Notes: generated by a model from the sequence alone, not told the origin. 10,822 bases of DNA from an uncultured Collinsella sp. (GCA_900752475.1 CAADVJ010000187.1:1-10822); one strand, 5' to 3'. Shown: positions 1 to 7,427, numbered from the stretch's first letter. Made by a program: numbers and translations.

Positions 1-201
1 AAAGACGATGCGGCCGTCGTTGACCGTGTAGACGGGGACGCCCATGACCAGGTGGACGAGGGTGGACTGGCCGGGGCCGTTGGGTCCCATCAGCACGTGG
101 GTCTCGCCGGCGGCGACGTTGAGGTTGACGTTGTGGAGGATGGTCTTCTCGTCCACGGAGGCGGTCAGACCTTCGATGGAAAGCAGCGGATTTGCGCTCA
201 T
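1..201 (-). CDS. sufC: SufC, Fe-S assembly ATPase (5' part, runs off window)
   Basis: This is the first 67 codons of an ABC-type ATPase matching SufC, the soluble ATPase of the SufBCD scaffold that assembles iron-sulfur clusters in the cytoplasm. The start is ATG at 199-201, with an AGAGGGA ribosome binding site just upstream. The N-terminus reads as a typical SufC: LLSIEGLTAS, then ETHVLMGPNG, then the SufC-like stretch VYTVNDGRIVF. The Walker A region (residues 39-47) reads GPNGPGQST instead of the usual GPNG(S/A)GKST. The catalytic lysine is therefore glutamine (codon at 67-69) and residue 43 is proline. V49 and V55 also look atypical for the family, where Gly and Asp are usual. Four odd residues within 13 codons at the window edge suggest sequence error as much as biology. 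Divergence from an Rrf2 regulator supports the Suf assignment. Later domains lie outside the window. Confidence 0.85.
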   Translation of the reverse strand, partial: MSANPLLSIEGLTASVDEKTILHNVNLNVAAGETHVLMGPNGPGQSTLVHLVMGVPVYTVNDGRIVF

Positions 202-220
202 GCTGTCCCTCTCTGTATAT

Positions 221-240
221 GGTGTACTCATAGGTGTACT
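221..240. repeat. Tandem 8-bp direct repeat in the sufC leader
   Basis: GGTGTACT occurs twice (221-228 and 233-240), separated by CATA, giving a 12-bp period. It lies between the candidate suf promoter and the sufC ribosome binding site. Paired direct repeats about one helical turn apart suit cooperative binding of a regulator; the neighbouring Rrf2 protein is the obvious candidate. That role is inferred. Confidence 0.4.
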
Positions 241-265
241 AAACCCTAGGAATCTTCTCGGAATA

Positions 266-293
266 AAGTTACTATGGGTTCGGCGTTAGTCAA
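266..293 (-). promoter_or_regulatory. Candidate promoter of the suf operon
   Basis: On the minus strand a TTGACT -35 box (288-293) is followed after 16 bases by TAACTT (266-271), about 65 bases upstream of the sufC start. The -35 matches the consensus well and the -10 only moderately. The -35 box lies inside the inverted repeat at 286-309, so a protein bound there would block it. Confidence 0.45.
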
Positions 294-309
294 GGGAAAA
301 CCCGACTAA
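286..309. promoter_or_regulatory. Inverted repeat over the suf -35 box, possible operator
   Basis: TTAGTC (286-291) mirrors GACTAA (304-309), and the inner GGG (294-296) mirrors CCC (301-303), with a two-base asymmetry. It overlaps the candidate -35 of suf. A position like this suits a repressor operator, and the divergent Rrf2 gene makes a suitable binding protein available. Confidence 0.4.
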
Positions 310-374
310 TCCACTCGACTTTTTAGATGTGGGACATAATAATCAGGTTTGTTTGCCCCGTGTGCATAAGATTT

Positions 375-402
375 GGGACAAACAAGCCTGGTATTTTGTC
401 CC
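375..402. promoter_or_regulatory. Inverted repeat GGGACAAA/TTTGTCCC upstream of the Rrf2 gene
   Basis: GGGACAAA (375-382) and TTTGTCCC (395-402) form an exact 8-bp inverted repeat with a 12-base gap, ending 21 bases before the Rrf2 start codon. A further GGGACA half-site is at 331-336. It could be an autoregulatory operator or a hairpin in the leader. No functional evidence beyond symmetry and position. Confidence 0.4.
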
Positions 403-423
403 GGTAACGATGAGAGGGTAGGT

Positions 424-855
424 ATGCTCATTTCTTCCAAGGGCCGCTATGCCCTCCGGCTGATGATCTATATCGCGGCGCTGGGCGACGCCGAGGGCAA
501 GATTGCCCTGCGCGAGGTTGCCGACCGCGAGCATATCTCACAAAAGTATCTGGAACAGCTGGTTCGTCCGCTTATGAAGGCGGGCCTGCTTAAGAGCGTG
601 CGCGGCAAGGGCGGCGGCTACATGATGGCCAAGGACCCCGCCGAGGTGCGTGCTGGCGACATCCTGCGCGCCGTCGAGGGCAGCACGGCTCCGGTGGCGT
701 GCGATGGCATCGACAACAGCTGCACCCGCAGCGATTTGTGCTCGACCGTCAAGTTCTGGCGCGGTCTGGACGACGTGATCGAAAAGTACGTCGACGGCGT
801 GACGTTGGCCGACCTGGCCGCCGTCCCCGAAATCAACTTTGACATTAAGCTGTAG
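424..855 (+). CDS. Rrf2/IscR-family Fe-S-sensing transcriptional regulator
   Basis: A 143-residue Rrf2-family DNA-binding protein. The start is ATG at 424, after an AGAGGG ribosome binding site; this gives the family-typical opening MLISSKGRYALR, so the longer reading from an upstream TTG is not used. Residues 1-70 form the winged helix-turn-helix, including ISQKYLEQL (38-46) and the glycine-rich wing VRGKGGGY (59-66). Cysteines 93, 100 and 106 match the three-cysteine cluster-binding loop of IscR-type members (spacing x6 and x5; IscR has x5 and x5). This implies that an Fe-S cluster is the sensed ligand. It is divergent from sufC, the standard arrangement for a regulator that adjusts Suf expression to cluster supply. 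The inverted repeats in the shared upstream region are candidate binding sites. Intact, with normal family length. Confidence 0.88.
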   Translation: MLISSKGRYALRLMIYIAALGDAEGKIALREVADREHISQKYLEQLVRPLMKAGLLKSVRGKGGGYMMAKDPAEVRAGDILRAVEGSTAPVACDGIDNSCTRSDLCSTVKFWRGLDDVIEKYVDGVTLADLAAVPEINFDIKL

Positions 856-883
856 GTTGAGCGCAATTCCTTAAGATTTCGCG

Positions 884-924
884 GAGGGTTGTTGCCGTTT
901 ACCGAGGGGTTGTTGTGTAACAAC
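884..924. repeat. Near-identical direct repeat followed by a small hairpin
   Basis: GAGGGTTGTTG (884-894) is nearly repeated as GAGGGGTTGTTG (904-915). The second copy runs into a perfect hairpin, GTTGTT (909-914), loop GTGT, AACAAC (919-924). No U-tract follows, so it is a poor intrinsic terminator. It lies between the Rrf2 gene and the wall-protein gene and upstream of the latter's likely promoter. An operator for the wall protein is possible but unproven. Confidence 0.3.
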
Positions 925-994
925 GGACGAGCTGCAATACTTACTTTTATCTTTGCAAACTGAACTTTAACTACACCAATGCAGGGAGGATCTT

Positions 995-2806
995 ATGCAG
1001 CCCAAGCATTCTGCTATTGTCGCGGGCCTGACGCTGGCGCTTTCGTTTGGCGCCGTTTCCGCGCCGGCACCCGCCGCTGCCGAGGAGCCCACGCCGGGCG
1101 TTGCCTCGGATGCCACCGATATCGATAAGGGCCTTTACACCCAACAGTCCTTCTCGGGCGTGCTGAGGTCGGTCCAGGGCGTTTCGTTTGTCAACGTGAC
1201 TCCCGAGATGAAGTACTTTACCAAGTACGAGAGCCATGGTAACTACAACCAGGGATTTTCGTATGGTGACGGCTATAACGCACTGGGCTACTATCAGTTT
1301 GATCGCCGCTGGTCGCTCATTCCGTTTATGAAGCAGGTCTACAACTACAGCCCCGAAAAATACAGCATGCTCAAGGATGCGATTGATCGCGGCAGCGAGA
1401 TTTCCAACACGAGCAATGCCATGTACGAGAACGGTCAGCTCACCGAGTTGGGCCATATCGCTCAGGATGCCTTCCAAGGTGCGTACAACACCGATTCTGT
1501 TGAGTTCTCAGCACTTCAAGATGCCTATGCGTACAACTCGTACTATGCGGTGACCGAGGCGTGGCTCAAGAGCGGCCTGGGCATTGATATTTCGGGCCGC
1601 GCCGATTGCGTCAAGGGCATGGTGTGGAGCATCACCAACATGTGCGGCACCGGTGGCTGCAGGGACTTTTTCCGCTGGGCGAATCTTTCCAACGATATGT
1701 CCGACCGCGAGTTTGTGACGGCGCTCTCCAATAGCGTGGTCAACAATGTCGTCACTAAGTTTTCGAGTCAGCCCCAGTATCATGAGGGCTGGAAGAATCG
1801 TTATAAAAATGAGCTGAAGGACTGCTTGGTTTTTATCGCCGAGGATGAGGCTGCCGCTGCGACGCCCGTGCAGCCCGAGCCCACACCGGCGCCCTCGCCG
1901 ACACCTGATTCGAATGACGACTCGAGTGACGATGCCAACGATGACAGGATGGATGCGCCCTCGACCGATGCTGACGGTAATGGCTCTGCTGGTGGCACTA
2001 CCAACGACGGCTCTACCTCGAACGGCTCCAATTCGAACGGCTCTGCTGCGGGCGATTCGTCTTCAAGCTCTGCCGGCAATACGGACAGCGACGCTTCTGG
2101 TTCGACCGACGCTGACACCTCTAACTCATCCACCGGCTCGAGCGATTCGTCCGTTGACACCGGCTCTAACAACGGCTCTGGCTCTGACGCAACCCCTGAT
2201 TCCGATGCTTCCAAGGACGACTCGAATAAGGCGCCGGACGCTCCCGTTGCTTCGCCGGACAAGAAGCCTTCTTTCTCCGAGCAGCTTGGTTCTACGCTGG
2301 GTTCTTCGCTGATGGCTGGCGTCAATAACGGCTCGGCCCAGAACAAGGACAACTCTGATCAGGCTTCCACGGAAAAGACCGAAGCCGCAAAGGGCGACTC
2401 CAAGGACAAGGCTTCCGAGATGACCGAATTCGATAAGGGTTCTAGCTCTGAGGAGAAGAACGAGAAGTCCGCTCAGAAGAAGGACGAGGATAAGAAGTCT
2501 GAATCTGAGAAGAAGGACGAGAGCAAGACCGAGGGCGAAAAGAAACAGTCCGAAGACGACGACAAGAGCGGCGCTGATAACCAGAATCAGGATCAAAATG
2601 ACTCCAAGACGGTGACCACTACAACCACGACGACTACAACGACCAAGTCATCTGGCGGTAACATGCCCAAGACGGGCGACCTTATCGTTATGGCGAGCCT
2701 TGCCAGTGCAAGCTTGGCCACACTGGGCGCTACGTCTATCGTAAGTGGTAAGCATAAGCTCGATCAGCAGAAGAAAGCTTCTGGGGAGGACGGCTCGGAG
2801 GAGTAG
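995..2806 (+). CDS. Secreted, wall-anchored protein with lysozyme-like (VgrG3-C-like) domain
   Basis: A 603-residue surface protein. The start is ATG at 995, four bases after GGGAGGA. Residues 1-29 are a signal peptide with a likely cut after APAAA. Residues about 65-280 form a globular domain that resembles the lysozyme-like peptidoglycan hydrolases related to the VgrG3 C-terminal domain. It has YESHGN (78-83, candidate catalytic E79) and ALGYYQFD (96-103), which recall the Glu and Ala-Leu-Gly-x-x-Gln pattern of transglycosylase-like folds, plus cysteines 205, 217, 222 and 277. Residues about 285-420 are a Pro-, then Ser/Asp/Gly-rich linker. Residues 460-525 are Lys/Glu-rich, and ten threonines follow (541-550). 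The C-terminus has a sortase-like signal MPKTGD (557-562), a hydrophobic helix (563-583) and a charged tail. A wall-bound enzyme that remodels or cleaves peptidoglycan is likely; the family assignment is from pattern only. A strong terminator follows. Confidence 0.75.
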   Translation: MQPKHSAIVAGLTLALSFGAVSAPAPAAAEEPTPGVASDATDIDKGLYTQQSFSGVLRSVQGVSFVNVTPEMKYFTKYESHGNYNQGFSYGDGYNALGYYQFDRRWSLIPFMKQVYNYSPEKYSMLKDAIDRGSEISNTSNAMYENGQLTELGHIAQDAFQGAYNTDSVEFSALQDAYAYNSYYAVTEAWLKSGLGIDISGRADCVKGMVWSITNMCGTGGCRDFFRWANLSNDMSDREFVTALSNSVVNNVVTKFSSQPQYHEGWKNRYKNELKDCLVFIAEDEAAAATPVQPEPTPAPSPTPDSNDDSSDDANDDRMDAPSTDADGNGSAGGTTNDGSTSNGSNSNGSAAGDSSSSSAGNTDSDASGSTDADTSNSSTGSSDSSVDTGSNNGSGSDATPDSDASKDDSNKAPDAPVASPDKKPSFSEQLGSTLGSSLMAGVNNGSAQNKDNSDQASTEKTEAAKGDSKDKASEMTEFDKGSSSEEKNEKSAQKKDEDKKSESEKKDESKTEGEKKQSEDDDKSGADNQNQDQNDSKTVTTTTTTTTTTKSSGGNMPKTGDLIVMASLASASLATLGATSIVSGKHKLDQQKKASGEDGSEE

Positions 2807-2838
2807 CCTCTCGGTTGCCAGATAACTAAAGAGTTGGG

Positions 2839-2873
2839 ACGGGGTCCGGTGCGAATGCATCGGGCCCCGTTTT
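2839..2873 (+). terminator. Rho-independent terminator after the wall-protein gene
   Basis: The arms 2839-2852 and 2857-2870 pair over 14 bases, with two G-U pairs, around the loop GAAT. A TTTT run (2870-2873) follows. It lies 33 bases after the stop codon of the wall-protein gene and separates it from the next gene. Confidence 0.85.
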
Positions 2874-3008
2874 GTTGTGCAACGATTAGTTATGCCCCCT
2901 CATACCTCTTGTTGCTACCGTTGCCCGATATGTTCGCGCGGCGACATCGGTACATGCGATGCGGTCATTACAATTGGCATCGTGCTGCGATTTAGGGGGA
3001 ACATTTTG

Positions 3009-4805
3009 GTGTCTGAACAGGCAAATGTTGATTGTGCTGCTGGCTTTGGCGTGCGCTTGATCGGCTGTGCCGACAATGCGGTTTTGCCCATTGGCATACA
3101 CAACTATGCGGAGGCACTTGGTTGCTGCGTGCTGGTTGACAAGACCATGTTTATTGCCGATGTGTTGGACTGCGACGCGTCCGTTGTGGTGTGCTGTCGA
3201 CCCGAGGGTTTTGGCAAGAGCATGAACTTGTCGATGCTCAGGGCTTTTCTGGAGCGTCCAGCGGTCGGTCGCGCTGGTCAGCGTTTGTTTGCCGATGCTC
3301 AGATTTGGGATGCAGACGGCGGGCGCTATCGGGATGAGTACGCTTGCTATCCGGTGATATCGCTGGACTTTTCTAGCGCTGCGAGGCGTGGCCCCGCTGT
3401 TGCCGGCGCCGTGCGCGATGCCCTTTCGGGCGAGTGCGCTCGATTGTTGGCGCTCTTGGAGGCTCCGGATTTAGCTCGAGATAAGGTGCGTCACATCGAA
3501 CGCGTCGCGCGTGGCGTGGCGAGCGCGGACGAGGTTGACTCGGTGCTCGGTGTGCTCATAGAGCTGCTGGAGATTGCCTGCGATGAGCAGGTTGTATTGC
3601 TCGTTGATGGGTGCGATACGGCGTGGTCTCGCCGTGCGAGCGCGAGGGACGCTTCCGACGCCGATCCGGCAGAACTACTTGACCGTGTGCTGTTTGACGC
3701 CATTGCTGCCGCGGGTCATTCGCTACGCTTTGCTTGTCTGATGGGGGAGTGTCCCGGCCCTGCTGAAGCGGCGCTTTCTTCGCGCGGCTGCTCGTATTGT
3801 CTGACGACGCCGCTGTCGGCGTGGTGTGACCGATGTTTCGGTTTTTCGGATGCTGAGGTCGAAGCTCTTTTGAATCATGCTGGGCACGAGGAATACCTTG
3901 ATGATGCGCGTGAATGGCTCGAGGGATATCGGTTTGGTAGGGCCTATTGCTCGAGTCCAGCGCGTGTGATCGGTTTTCTGGACCGAGGCTGCACGGCGTC
4001 TATGCGCGCCGATCTGTATGGATATGCCGATTGCCTGAGTAGGGTAATTGCCGGGTGGAATCTCGACCGCCTTTCGGTCTTATTTGATTTGCTCGAGGCC
4101 CATGGGTGCGCTGAGGTCCCGCTTTGTTTGGGCACTGCAGAGCCAGATGTCTCGCCTGATGATGGCCTGTGGACGGCGCTGTATCTGTCAGGTTTCCTGA
4201 CGACAGATATGACTGAGGAGCCAGAACATGGCAATCGCCTCCGTGCCTTGCGGTTGCCCAATAACGAGCTTCGCCAAGCCTTGCGTCTAGTGATTGTTGA
4301 GTGGTTTGAGTGCGCTGCCGAAGACATTCGAGACGTTGATGCGTTTCGCGACGGGCTGTGCCGTGGGAACGAGGATACCGTGAGGCGGGCGCTAAGCCGC
4401 ATCCTGAGAGATGCGGGAATCGGTAAGACCGACCCAGATACGCCGCTGCTATATCATCTGCTCTTGCAGGGGCTCTGCTTTGGCTTGCCGGGCTATGCCA
4501 ATCCTGCCTCGAGGCGAAAGTGTGGCGCGGGTCGCTGGGACATCCAGGTTTTCCCTACGGGCACTGTGCTCGACGTAGCAGACACGATTGGCATGCTGGA
4601 CGAGCGCCCGCTTATAACGATCAATATGATGTATGACCCCGATGTGGATGCGCTGGGGTTGGAATTGCTGGCCGTGCAGTCGCTACTCGACATAGAGCGC
4701 GACGGCATCGACGATATCCGTGTGCCGCGCCCCGGCGTGGGTCGCATGCGCTGGGGGTTCGGTTTTGATGGGCGGCGCGTGACGGCGGTGTGCCAGCGGC
4801 TTTAA
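3009..4805 (+). CDS. AAA-ATPase-like / PD-(D/E)XK family protein with degenerate active sites
   Basis: A 598-residue protein of the AAA-ATPase-like (PF09820-type) plus C-terminal PD-(D/E)XK nuclease-like family, abundant in gut anaerobes and of unknown role. The start is GTG at 3009, preceded by AGGGGGA at the right spacing; the reading frame upstream lacks family sequence. Family landmarks in order: LPIGIHNY (26-33), VDKTMF (43-48), Walker A RPEGFGKS (64-71), PVISLDF (115-121), Walker B VLLVDGCDTA (196-205), FGFSDAEVEALL (277-288), EWLEGYRFG (302-310), and nuclease-like GAGRWD (506-511) to RWGFGFDGRRV (581-591). The Walker B glutamate found in relatives (DEYD) is glycine 201. The nuclease E-x-K element, usually EFK, appears to be replaced by ITINM near 536-540. 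The protein has about 27 cysteines, unusually many. It may bind nucleotide but lack hydrolysis and cutting. It stands alone between a terminator and a convergent gene. Confidence 0.72.
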   Translation: MSEQANVDCAAGFGVRLIGCADNAVLPIGIHNYAEALGCCVLVDKTMFIADVLDCDASVVVCCRPEGFGKSMNLSMLRAFLERPAVGRAGQRLFADAQIWDADGGRYRDEYACYPVISLDFSSAARRGPAVAGAVRDALSGECARLLALLEAPDLARDKVRHIERVARGVASADEVDSVLGVLIELLEIACDEQVVLLVDGCDTAWSRRASARDASDADPAELLDRVLFDAIAAAGHSLRFACLMGECPGPAEAALSSRGCSYCLTTPLSAWCDRCFGFSDAEVEALLNHAGHEEYLDDAREWLEGYRFGRAYCSSPARVIGFLDRGCTASMRADLYGYADCLSRVIAGWNLDRLSVLFDLLEAHGCAEVPLCLGTAEPDVSPDDGLWTALYLSGFLTTDMTEEPEHGNRLRALRLPNNELRQALRLVIVEWFECAAEDIRDVDAFRDGLCRGNEDTVRRALSRILRDAGIGKTDPDTPLLYHLLLQGLCFGLPGYANPASRRKCGAGRWDIQVFPTGTVLDVADTIGMLDERPLITINMMYDPDVDALGLELLAVQSLLDIERDGIDDIRVPRPGVGRMRWGFGFDGRRVTAVCQRL

Positions 4806-4829
4806 GCGCCGAGGTGTTTCCGGCTTCCG

Positions 4830-5849
4830 TTACTCGGTGTTCTTCATAGGCGGCATGGGCTTCCAGTTAGGATCCTTGACGATCTTGCGGGCGTCCTTCA
4901 TGCCACGGCGCAGCGCCGGAATACCGGTCTTAAAGCATTTGTCGACCGCAGCCAGGCGAATGAATTCCTTGCAGAAGGTCGCGGCATTGCCCAGGCGGAA
5001 TAGCATGGGGTGGTAGTCACCGTAAATCTGCATGTAGCGGGCCAAAAAGCCGCGATTGCGCATGATGTAGTAGCGGTTGGTGTCGCTCGTGGAGTTGAGC
5101 TGGCGTTTGCCGGCGATATCCCAGTTAGAGACGGCGCGGGCGCGCTTGAGCACCACGTCGGCGACCACGGCGGCGGGGAAGTGCTGGCTGGCCACGTAGC
5201 CCTAGCAGGCATCGTCGCCGTAGATGAAAAAGCGCGCATCGGGCAGGCCTATCTTGTCGACTACGCGGCGCGAGAACAGGCCGCCTTCAAAGCACAGCTG
5301 GTTCATGGCACGGTAGCCCTCGGGTCCCAGGTCCCACTTGGCGACAGGGTTGGGAATGCCGAGCGAAAGGATGAGCTGGTACTGCCAAAAGAAAGCGCCG
5401 CCGTCAAAGTCTAGGCGCGAACCCTGGATGACATCGTAGCGGTCGGTCCACTTGGCAAGACGCTCGATGCCTTCGGGGATGACGAGCACGTCGTCGTCCA
5501 TCACCCAGAACCACTGGGCGCCCAGGTCGTAGGCGCATTTAGTGCCGGCGGAGAAGCCGCCCGCCCCGCCGCCGTTTTCGAGCTGCGGGGCGTAGATGAC
5601 ACGGTCGGTGCCGCCCTGCGCGTCGGGCTGCTCGGTGTCGATGCCCCACAGGTTGGCCAGGCGCTCGTTGAATGCGGTGCACATGGCCTCGGTCTCGCGC
5701 GAATTCTCGTTATCGACAATCACGATGCGCCAGGGCGTTGCCGTTAGCTCGGTCATAGAGTCGAACAAGTTGGCCAGGAGTTCCTGGCGTTTGTACGTAA
5801 CGACGACGATGGCGAGCTTATCGATGGGGGCGGGGAGGGTTGAAGTCAT
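4830..5849 (-). pseudogene. Family 2 glycosyltransferase (GlfT2/RfbF-like) interrupted by in-frame TAG
   Basis: Read through the stop, this is a 339-residue GT-A fold glycosyltransferase of the rhamnosyl-/galactofuranosyl-transferase type (COG1216), expected to act on a lipid-linked cell-wall glycan at the cytoplasmic face. The start is ATG at 5847-5849, preceded by AAAGGAT; it gives KLAIVVVTYKRQELLANLF as the N-terminal nucleotide-sugar strand. Then come VIVDN, ENGGGAGGFSAG, the metal-binding WVMDDDVLV and FFIYGDDAC. Directly after that Cys a TAG (5202-5204) stops the frame. The same frame continues without shift as GYVASQHF, then YYIMRNRGFLARYM, a typical C-terminal block of this group, and ends at TAA 4830-4832. 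One substitution (for example in CAG, TGG or TAC) explains the stop. The short 215-residue product would lack the C-terminal domain. Readthrough or a sequence error are alternatives. Confidence 0.82.
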
Positions 5850-5902
5850 GAACGAGAATATCCTTTCGCGTGGGCAGTAAATCGGCCCTGCGGAATAAAC
5901 AA

Positions 5903-5920
5903 CGTGTCCCATGGGACACG
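5903..5920. promoter_or_regulatory. Perfect 18-bp palindrome, probable operator
   Basis: CGTGTCCCATGGGACACG is an exact palindrome. On the minus strand it begins three bases after a TACAAT -10 box (5924-5929), so it covers the expected transcription start of the interrupted glycosyltransferase. A dimeric regulator bound here would block initiation. It also faces the divergent membrane-protein gene at 6087. Its TGTCCC/GGGACA half-sites resemble those at 331-402. Confidence 0.5.
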
Positions 5921-5923
5921 ACT

Positions 5924-5929
5924 ATTGTA
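5924..5929 (-). promoter_or_regulatory. Candidate -10 box for the GT2 gene
   Basis: TACAAT on the minus strand, about 75 bases upstream of the ATG at 5849. No good -35 is visible at the normal distance, which suggests an activator or a weak promoter. The divergent region 5850-6086 holds this, the palindrome, and no convincing small gene. Confidence 0.35.
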
Positions 5930-6086
5930 AGCGTAGCTGGGCGCCCGCGGGTAATGTTCCGCTAATCACCAAGAACGTTTGCTACAAGCCTGGTTGACGT
6001 GTGTGCGTTGCGAGATTGCAAGCGCGCATTGTGGTATTACATAGGTGCCGATTCTTGTGGACGCAATCTTTCTGTTTGGATGACCT

Positions 6087-7427
6087 GTGAATAAAACTCG
6101 TTTAGCCTCCCTTGCCGATAGCCTTTCCGTCAAGGTCATGTTGCTGTTTTTGGTTTTTCAGGTCGCATTTGTCCTGAGCAATACCGCAGCGAATTGCCTA
6201 CCGAGGCCCGTTATCGAGTCGCATGCGCAGGGTTCGGCGTCCTCGGCCCTGTTGTCTGACATGTATGTCTACGACCACCGTGTTGCAGCTGGTCCTGTTT
6301 GCTTTGATAACAATCGCTTTATCATTGAAGTCGCACGGCAAAAGGACCAAGGTTCTCCGTTTAAGACGATGGCTGTTGCCGAGATTGATGACGTTACGAA
6401 AGCCAACGGGATTACGCATCAGCAGTATTACCGGTATTGGCATGGATGGCAGCTACTTACGAATGTCTGCCTGTTTATTGGCGGTATCGATGTGGTCGTG
6501 GTGCCTGCGGCTGCTCTGGCGATTGTCGGCTCCGCTTGCGCTTACGTTGCCTTGCGGAAGCGGTTTTCAAAGCCAGTGACGTTGGGTTTCCTTGCAATCC
6601 TGTTGTTCTCGACCAATCTGTTTTTCAATTTTATCGGTGATCTGCTGCTGTGCATCTCGTTCTTTGTGGCGCTCATCATGATGTCTTGCATGAGCCTTCG
6701 TTTGGACTCGGCCCCGAACGCACGGGTTTTCACAAGCCGCCTTGTCCTTTGGTCGATAGCGACGGGCGCCGTGTTTTCGTTTCTTGACTTTTTAACGATC
6801 CCTGCTGCAGTTGTCGCCCTGCATTGCTTTTTCGCCTTCATTGCGCTCCCCGAGGGCGAGCGCCCCAAGCGCTGCGTCGTCACGATGCTGCAGGCGCTCT
6901 TTGGGTTTGGGCTTTCGTTTGTGTTTACCTGGGCGATGAAATGGGCTGTCGCGGCATTTGTGCTGGGCTGGGACGAGGTCTTTTCGAACGTTCTGGGCGA
7001 GATGGGTCTTTGGTCTGCGCATGGGACTTCGTCACTGTTGCCCCAAGCTGACTGGCCTCAGATTTTGAAGGGGTTTTATTGCATGAGCCCACAGCTGTTC
7101 GCCATTTGCTCAACTGCTGGTTATGCGATGATCTCGAACATCGTTTGTCTTGTTTCGTTTGCTGCCGTATTGGCGATTTGGATTGCCGTGCTCGTTTGCT
7201 CGATACGGGGCGGAGCGCAAGGTGGTCGTCGTCGCAAGATATTGATCCAGTCACTGCTCATGGCGCTGCCTCTGGTGGTTGTTCTGGGTTATTTCGTTGT
7301 TATGCATGACCATGCGATCGTTCATATTCCGGTATTTGGCTGCAAGAACTGGGCGATTGTCTTTGCGATTCTATTTGCTTCGGGTGTTAGCGCGCTTCGT
7401 GGTCTGCGGAGTCGGAAGGCTGCTTAG
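6087..7427 (+). CDS. Polytopic membrane protein, GT-C-like glycosyltransferase candidate
   Basis: A 446-residue integral membrane protein. The start is GTG at 6087; an in-frame TGA lies two codons upstream, and the next ATG would cut into the first helix. The first helix is at about 15-35, followed by a roughly 85-residue extracytoplasmic loop that carries YYRYWHGW (114-121). About nine further hydrophobic segments lie between 122 and 435. The loop after the first helix, a RYWHG-type motif, and a near-C-terminal HDHAIVHIPVFGCKNW (407-422) are features shared with large lipid-linked-sugar glycosyltransferases of the GT-C type. The exact family and substrate are not identifiable by eye, and no classical early DxD is seen. 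Neighbouring glycosyltransferase and acyltransferase genes support a role in cell-surface glycan assembly. Its stop overlaps the stop of the convergent acyltransferase. Confidence 0.6.
   Translation: MNKTRLASLADSLSVKVMLLFLVFQVAFVLSNTAANCLPRPVIESHAQGSASSALLSDMYVYDHRVAAGPVCFDNNRFIIEVARQKDQGSPFKTMAVAEIDDVTKANGITHQQYYRYWHGWQLLTNVCLFIGGIDVVVVPAAALAIVGSACAYVALRKRFSKPVTLGFLAILLFSTNLFFNFIGDLLLCISFFVALIMMSCMSLRLDSAPNARVFTSRLVLWSIATGAVFSFLDFLTIPAAVVALHCFFAFIALPEGERPKRCVVTMLQALFGFGLSFVFTWAMKWAVAAFVLGWDEVFSNVLGEMGLWSAHGTSSLLPQADWPQILKGFYCMSPQLFAICSTAGYAMISNIVCLVSFAAVLAIWIAVLVCSIRGGAQGGRRRKILIQSLLMALPLVVVLGYFVVMHDHAIVHIPVFGCKNWAIVFAILFASGVSALRGLRSRKAA

Noticed and set aside
1801..2596. Long minus-strand open frames (183 and 156 residues) opposite the wall protein
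   Set aside because: They mirror the biased Ser/Asp and Lys/Glu linker codons, have no ribosome binding site or motif, and overlap a clear gene.
2607..2646. Microsatellite behind the poly-threonine tract
   Set aside because: The ten Thr codons use ACC, ACT, ACA and ACG in mixed order, so it is protein-level repetition rather than a slippage-prone DNA repeat.
4806..4829. Bidirectional terminator between the convergent AAA-like gene and GT2 gene
   Set aside because: The 24-base gap has no convincing stem with a U-tract in either direction.
5010..5414. Plus-strand open frame of 134 residues spanning the amber codon
   Set aside because: The opposite strand carries glycosyltransferase motifs on both sides; this frame has none.
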